A stretch of 64,000 bases of DNA from Olivibacter jilunii (GTDB taxonomy: Bacteria; Bacteroidota; Bacteroidia; Sphingobacteriales; Sphingobacteriaceae), in contig NZ_LR027854.1 of NCBI RefSeq assembly GCF_900607235.1, positions 62,001 through 126,000 of the forward strand. The letters run 5' to 3'. Below the pieces are notes generated by a model. The model saw nothing but the letters and a program-made list of their open reading frames with translations, did not search any database and was not told where the DNA came from. Positions 61,231 through 64,000 of this stretch are shown here, piece after piece (position 1 is the stretch's first letter; each line of letters starts with the position of its first letter). The position numbers and the translations under genes are program-made.

Positions 61231-61267
61231 CAATATTACTAAAAACCTTCCATTTTTCCAACGTTGG
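61231..61267 (-). promoter_or_regulatory. Promoter of GH95 gene with CCAACGTTGG at -33
   Basis: On the minus strand TTG (61259-61261), 20 bases, TAATATTG (61231-61238). The -33 TTG is inside the palindrome CCAACGTTGG (61258-61267). Same architecture and spacing as the pair B susC promoter. Confidence 0.6.
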
Positions 61268-61351
61268 CATTCGGATGTATGCAAAATTATTATTCCCCTG
61301 ATTGATACGGCCGTATACAACACGGTTTACGCTTATAGGACCATATTAACA

Positions 61352-62335
61352 TTAACGGTTAAAAGGAGCCCAATCACCTAATATCTTTTCTTTAGTATAT
61401 TCCTCAACGTCTTCCTTATTCAGAATCTTAGCCCAATCGACCCTTTTGTCGGAATTTGCGCCAGCGCCCTGACTATTGTACTCCGCATAAAAAACGGTCC
61501 TTTCATTTTCTTCTTTTCCCCAATTGTCCCAACCTTCAGGACGAATATGTTCGCCCATATCACAGTTAATATAAACCACTTTCGAATAAGGACGCCAAGG
61601 TCGTCCTAAAGCCGCAGAAATGGCAGCATTTGCCGCTGTTAGTTTGCAGTTGATAAATACATAACCATAGGATTTGCCTTGTGGAGTAGAAGCTGCCGTC
61701 ACATAGCCATCACCTTTGCTGTGCAATTCACATTCCATGAAAAGAGCGGTTGCTGCGCCAAAAACAAAATCTACCGTTCCTTCGATATAGCAATTTTCAA
61801 AGTATTGCAAACTTTCCTTGCTTTTATCATCTTGGGGCCCTTTTGTATAAAGTGTATCTTGGAAGCCTAAGAATCGACAGTTCTTGAAGGCTACACGATT
61901 ACCGGTTATGTTAACAGCAACCGCTTGCCCCACGGGTCCGGAGGAATTCGCAAATGTTAGATTTTCAGCGGTGAAATCATCCGCCTCTATAAAAAAAGAA
62001 GAAGATCCGGTAGTGCCATAGTTCTTTCCTGTTTCCGGATTAAGTTTGGCAGCAAAATTATCGTAGGTCAACAAGGTCTTATGAGGATCTTCTCCCAATA
62101 ATTTGACACGCCGCTTTGAGGACTTTAAAAGGAGACGTTCTTTGTAGACACCGGGTCTTATCAAAATAGTGGTAACATTTTTGCTGTAATCCGGAACAGC
62201 ATTGAAAGCCTCCTGAATGCTTTTAAAGTCTCCCGAACCATCCTCTGCTACAACGATTGTCGATTGCTTTACCGATGCTAACCCATAAGCCATACTGATA
62301 ATTAAGAAAACAATACTGCTTAAAGCTCTTCCCAT
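61352..62335 (-). CDS. CE8 pectinesterase (second copy)
   Basis: The 327-residue pectin methylesterase has a signal peptide (SSIVFLIISMAYGLASV) and the catalytic motifs RPGVYKERL, GPVGQAVAVNI, GFQDTLYTK, GTVDFVFGAATALF and LGRPWRPYSK. It is diverged from the other copy in the window, which starts a separate operon at 54786. It lies 8 bases after the acetylesterase gene. Confidence 0.93.
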   Translation of the reverse strand: MGRALSSIVFLIISMAYGLASVKQSTIVVAEDGSGDFKSIQEAFNAVPDYSKNVTTILIRPGVYKERLLLKSSKRRVKLLGEDPHKTLLTYDNFAAKLNPETGKNYGTTGSSSFFIEADDFTAENLTFANSSGPVGQAVAVNITGNRVAFKNCRFLGFQDTLYTKGPQDDKSKESLQYFENCYIEGTVDFVFGAATALFMECELHSKGDGYVTAASTPQGKSYGYVFINCKLTAANAAISAALGRPWRPYSKVVYINCDMGEHIRPEGWDNWGKEENERTVFYAEYNSQGAGANSDKRVDWAKILNKEDVEEYTKEKILGDWAPFNR

Positions 62336-62343
62336 GATGTATC

Positions 62344-63078
62344 TTATTTAAACTCTTTGACAAGGCTGAGCTTTAGCTCTTTTATCCCCTCCACAGCTAA
62401 TTTGGCAACAGTCATCGCTCCTTCCTTATTCAAATGTGTATTATCGACAACCCCTTCCGGATAGTTTTTATGTCCCGGTTTTAAGTGGAGGAAGAGTTTT
62501 TCGGACTTCCGTTCACCCAATTTAGTTAACAAGCGATTTGTTTTCTCGGTAAGATCAATTAGGGGCACTTGTAAACTATCCGCCACCTCCCGAGTTGCCG
62601 CCGGATAACCTTTATGTGTATCAACCAAAACTCCCTGTTCAAAATTGCGTCGTGCAATAGAAGTCAACAACACCGGCTCAGCCCCTTTTTCGCGGGCTTT
62701 TTCGACAAACATACTTAGGTTGGCTTTAAATGTGGCTATATCCGTACCTACCTTTGGCTTATTCACCTTTTCGTCGTTATGTCCGAATTGAATAAAAAGA
62801 TAATCGCCCGATTTGAGTTGATTGTAGATTTCCTGCCACCGACCTTCATCAATAAACGAGCGCGTGCTTCTCCCATTTTTTGCCATATTTCTCACCCGCA
62901 CGCTTGGTTTAAATAGAGTGGCAAAAGGGACGCCCCAGCCCGTCTCAGGGTACTTATCGGCATCTTTTATAGCCATCGTTGAATCGCCCATCATCCATAG
63001 GGTAGTAGGTTGTCTTTTGGTGAAAGCGTACAACAACAGGCTACAAAACAGCAGAAGCAGTAATTTTTTCTTTTCCAT
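62344..63078 (-). CDS. Rhamnogalacturonan acetylesterase-like SGNH hydrolase (CE12)
   Basis: The 244-residue exported enzyme (signal LLLLLFCSLLLYAFT) has the four SGNH blocks in the CE12 form: WMMGDSTMAIKD (nucleophile Ser), NMAKNGRSTRSFI (Gly/Asn), FIQFGHNDEK (Asn) and DNTHLNKEGA (Asp/His). It would remove acetyl groups from rhamnogalacturonan or homogalacturonan. It starts the two-gene CE12-CE8 unit, divergent from the lacI gene with an operator between. Confidence 0.9.
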   Translation of the reverse strand: MEKKKLLLLLFCSLLLYAFTKRQPTTLWMMGDSTMAIKDADKYPETGWGVPFATLFKPSVRVRNMAKNGRSTRSFIDEGRWQEIYNQLKSGDYLFIQFGHNDEKVNKPKVGTDIATFKANLSMFVEKAREKGAEPVLLTSIARRNFEQGVLVDTHKGYPAATREVADSLQVPLIDLTEKTNRLLTKLGERKSEKLFLHLKPGHKNYPEGVVDNTHLNKEGAMTVAKLAVEGIKELKLSLVKEFK

Positions 63079-63181
63079 TTCTCAGTTGGTACGTTAAGAT
63101 TTCTAATTTGGTTGTAAGCGTTTACCGGCAAGTTTACATAATTGTTAAACAAAGATGGAAAAGCCAAACAAGAAAATTAGC

Positions 63182-63205
63182 GCAAACGATACCGGTATCG
63201 TTTGC
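63182..63205. promoter_or_regulatory. LacI-type operator 4 (between CE12 operon and lacI)
   Basis: A perfect 24-bp palindrome with half-site GCAAACGATACC. It differs from operators 1-3 at the A/T positions but keeps the same pattern of CG and GC steps. It lies 104 bases upstream of the CE12 ATG and 110 bases before the lacI start. Confidence 0.78.
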
Positions 63206-63264
63206 ACCTAACCGTCACGATATCTTCCAATTAACAAAAATCGCGACCAAGCTATTGGAAATCG

Positions 63265-63295
63265 TTGCATTTAAAGTCATTTTTAGCTAAGTTTG
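63265..63295 (+). promoter_or_regulatory. lacI promoter (TTG-N20-TAAGTTTG)
   Basis: TTG at 63265-63267, 20 bases, TAAGTTTG at 63288-63295. The -7 box is a full match. The start would be near 63302, giving a leader of ~13 bases to the GTG start. Confidence 0.7.
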
Positions 63296-63314
63296 ATATT
63301 CAAAAAAGCTAAAT

Positions 63315-64000
63315 GTGTTTAAACCAATAACAATAAAAGACATTGCTCAAGCACTCAATCTATCCGCTTCTACCGTTTCCCGGGCTTTAAGTGATAGTTA
63401 TGAGATCAATCCGGAAACAAAAAAGAGGGTATTGGCCTATGCCGAACAAAACAACTATAAACGAAATCCGATTGCTTTAAGCTTAAAACAACGTAAGAGT
63501 TATTCCATCGGGGTGGTGGTTTGCGAGGTAGCAAACAGCTTTTTTTCGCAGGCAATTGACGGTATCGAATCCATTGCGTATAAAAATGGCTATAATATCA
63601 TTATTACGCAAACGCATGACTCGTACGACCGAGAAGTGATGAATATCAAACATTTAGCAAACCGATCAGTAGATGGTATTCTCATCTCTCTATCCGCTGA
63701 AACGACCAATTTTGATCATATTAAGAAACTCCATGATGCCGGTTTACCAATTGTCTTTTTTGATCGCATCTATGATGGGCTAGCCACGCACAAAGTGTCT
63801 TCCGATAATCGAAATGGTGCAAAAATGGCGACTCAACACCTGATAGAAAAAGGTTACAGAAAGATCGCTCATTTAGCGAATGCACCCCATCTTTCTATTA
63901 CAAAGGAACGGTTAGCGGGATATAGAGAGGCGCTAACAGAAAATGGTATTCCTATTGAGGAGGCTAACATTACGTATTGTCATCATGGAGGCAGTAATCA
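63315..64000 (+). CDS. LacI-family transcriptional regulator (3' end outside window)
   Basis: The frame runs off the window after about 228 residues. A GTG start at 63315 gives VFKPITIKDIAQALNLSASTVSRALSD (visible pieces ITIKDIAQALNLSAS and TVSRALSDSYEI), a standard LacI helix-turn-helix. The hinge and periplasmic-binding-like core follow: SIGVVVCEVANSFFSQAIDGI, VDGILISLSAE, PIVFFDRIYDG, MATQHLIEKGYRKIAHLA. No ATG is in frame between the upstream stop and this start. Position and the four matching operators make it the likely controller of the pectin locus. The ligand is unknown. Confidence 0.92.
   Translation, partial: MFKPITIKDIAQALNLSASTVSRALSDSYEINPETKKRVLAYAEQNNYKRNPIALSLKQRKSYSIGVVVCEVANSFFSQAIDGIESIAYKNGYNIIITQTHDSYDREVMNIKHLANRSVDGILISLSAETTNFDHIKKLHDAGLPIVFFDRIYDGLATHKVSSDNRNGAKMATQHLIEKGYRKIAHLANAPHLSITKERLAGYREALTENGIPIEEANITYCHHGGSN

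Noticed and set aside
61195-61323. N-terminal extension of the GH95 gene to 61323
   Set aside because: It would cover the promoter and CCAACGTTGG palindrome and would place the signal peptide about 45 residues inside the protein.

Overview
The window looks like chromosome of a Bacteroidota bacterium, most likely of the Sphingobacteriaceae. The evidence is four SusC- or Oar-type TonB receptors, three SusD lipoproteins, the Bacteroidota promoter pattern TTTG/TTG-N18-20-TAnnTTTG at several places, a GH3-type acyl-adenylating protein, and moderate-to-low GC. No species can be named from the sequence alone.

Layout. (1) 1-1192: the 3' part of a large serine recombinase gene meets a tRNA-Leu(CAA) gene head-on. 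(2) 1278-7805: a mostly housekeeping block with rseP, dxr, a GH3-family gene, a membrane protein, a bestrophin-like channel and a DUF2892-type small membrane protein. (3) 7907-11829: a class Ib ribonucleotide reductase operon, nrdH-nrdI-nrdE-nrdF. (4) 12120-17202: a DeoR-type regulator divergent from glpD-glpK-glpF, with a clear promoter and a doubled TTTCGAAA operator. (5) 17441-29179: an Oar-like TonB receptor, a SusC/SusD pair, and four exported enzymes (glycerophosphodiester phosphodiesterase, HAD phosphatase, SGNH hydrolase, calcineurin-like phosphoesterase). Next to glpDKF this reads as a pathway from glycerophospho-compounds to glycerol and then to dihydroxyacetone phosphate. (6) 29184-29415: two tandem minus-strand small RNA candidates that resemble each other. 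(7) 29773-32241: a D-2-hydroxyacid dehydrogenase and a Tat-type alkaline phosphatase. (8) 33006-34175: an MFS transporter. (9) 34408-63078: a large pectin utilisation locus. It has a hexuronate transporter, uxaC, uxaA, uxaB, GH105/88, GH28, two SusC/SusD pairs, two CE8 pectinesterases, GH43, PL10, GH95 and a rhamnogalacturonan acetylesterase. (10) 63315 to the end: the N-terminal part of a LacI-family regulator.

How the pectin locus works together. CE8 and CE12 enzymes remove methyl and acetyl groups, PL10 and GH28 cut polygalacturonate, the two SusCD pairs import fragments, GH105 removes terminal unsaturated uronate, and GH43 and GH95 trim side chains. ExuT imports monomer, and UxaC, UxaB and UxaA take galacturonate through tagaturonate and altronate to 2-keto-3-deoxygluconate. 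The later kinase and aldolase are not in the window. Four copies of one LacI-type palindrome (half-site GCAAWCGWTNCC) lie upstream of the GH28 operon, of each of the two susC genes, and between the acetylesterase operon and the lacI gene. This defines a probable local regulon.

The intergenic spacers are unusual. Several unrelated families of degenerate, short-period, word-like repeats recur between genes, often inside operons, and there is a five-copy 11-bp array at 58545-58599. The best candidates for undescribed biology are the paired small RNAs, the glycerophosphodiester SusCD locus, and the LacI operator set with its second palindrome at the -33 box.
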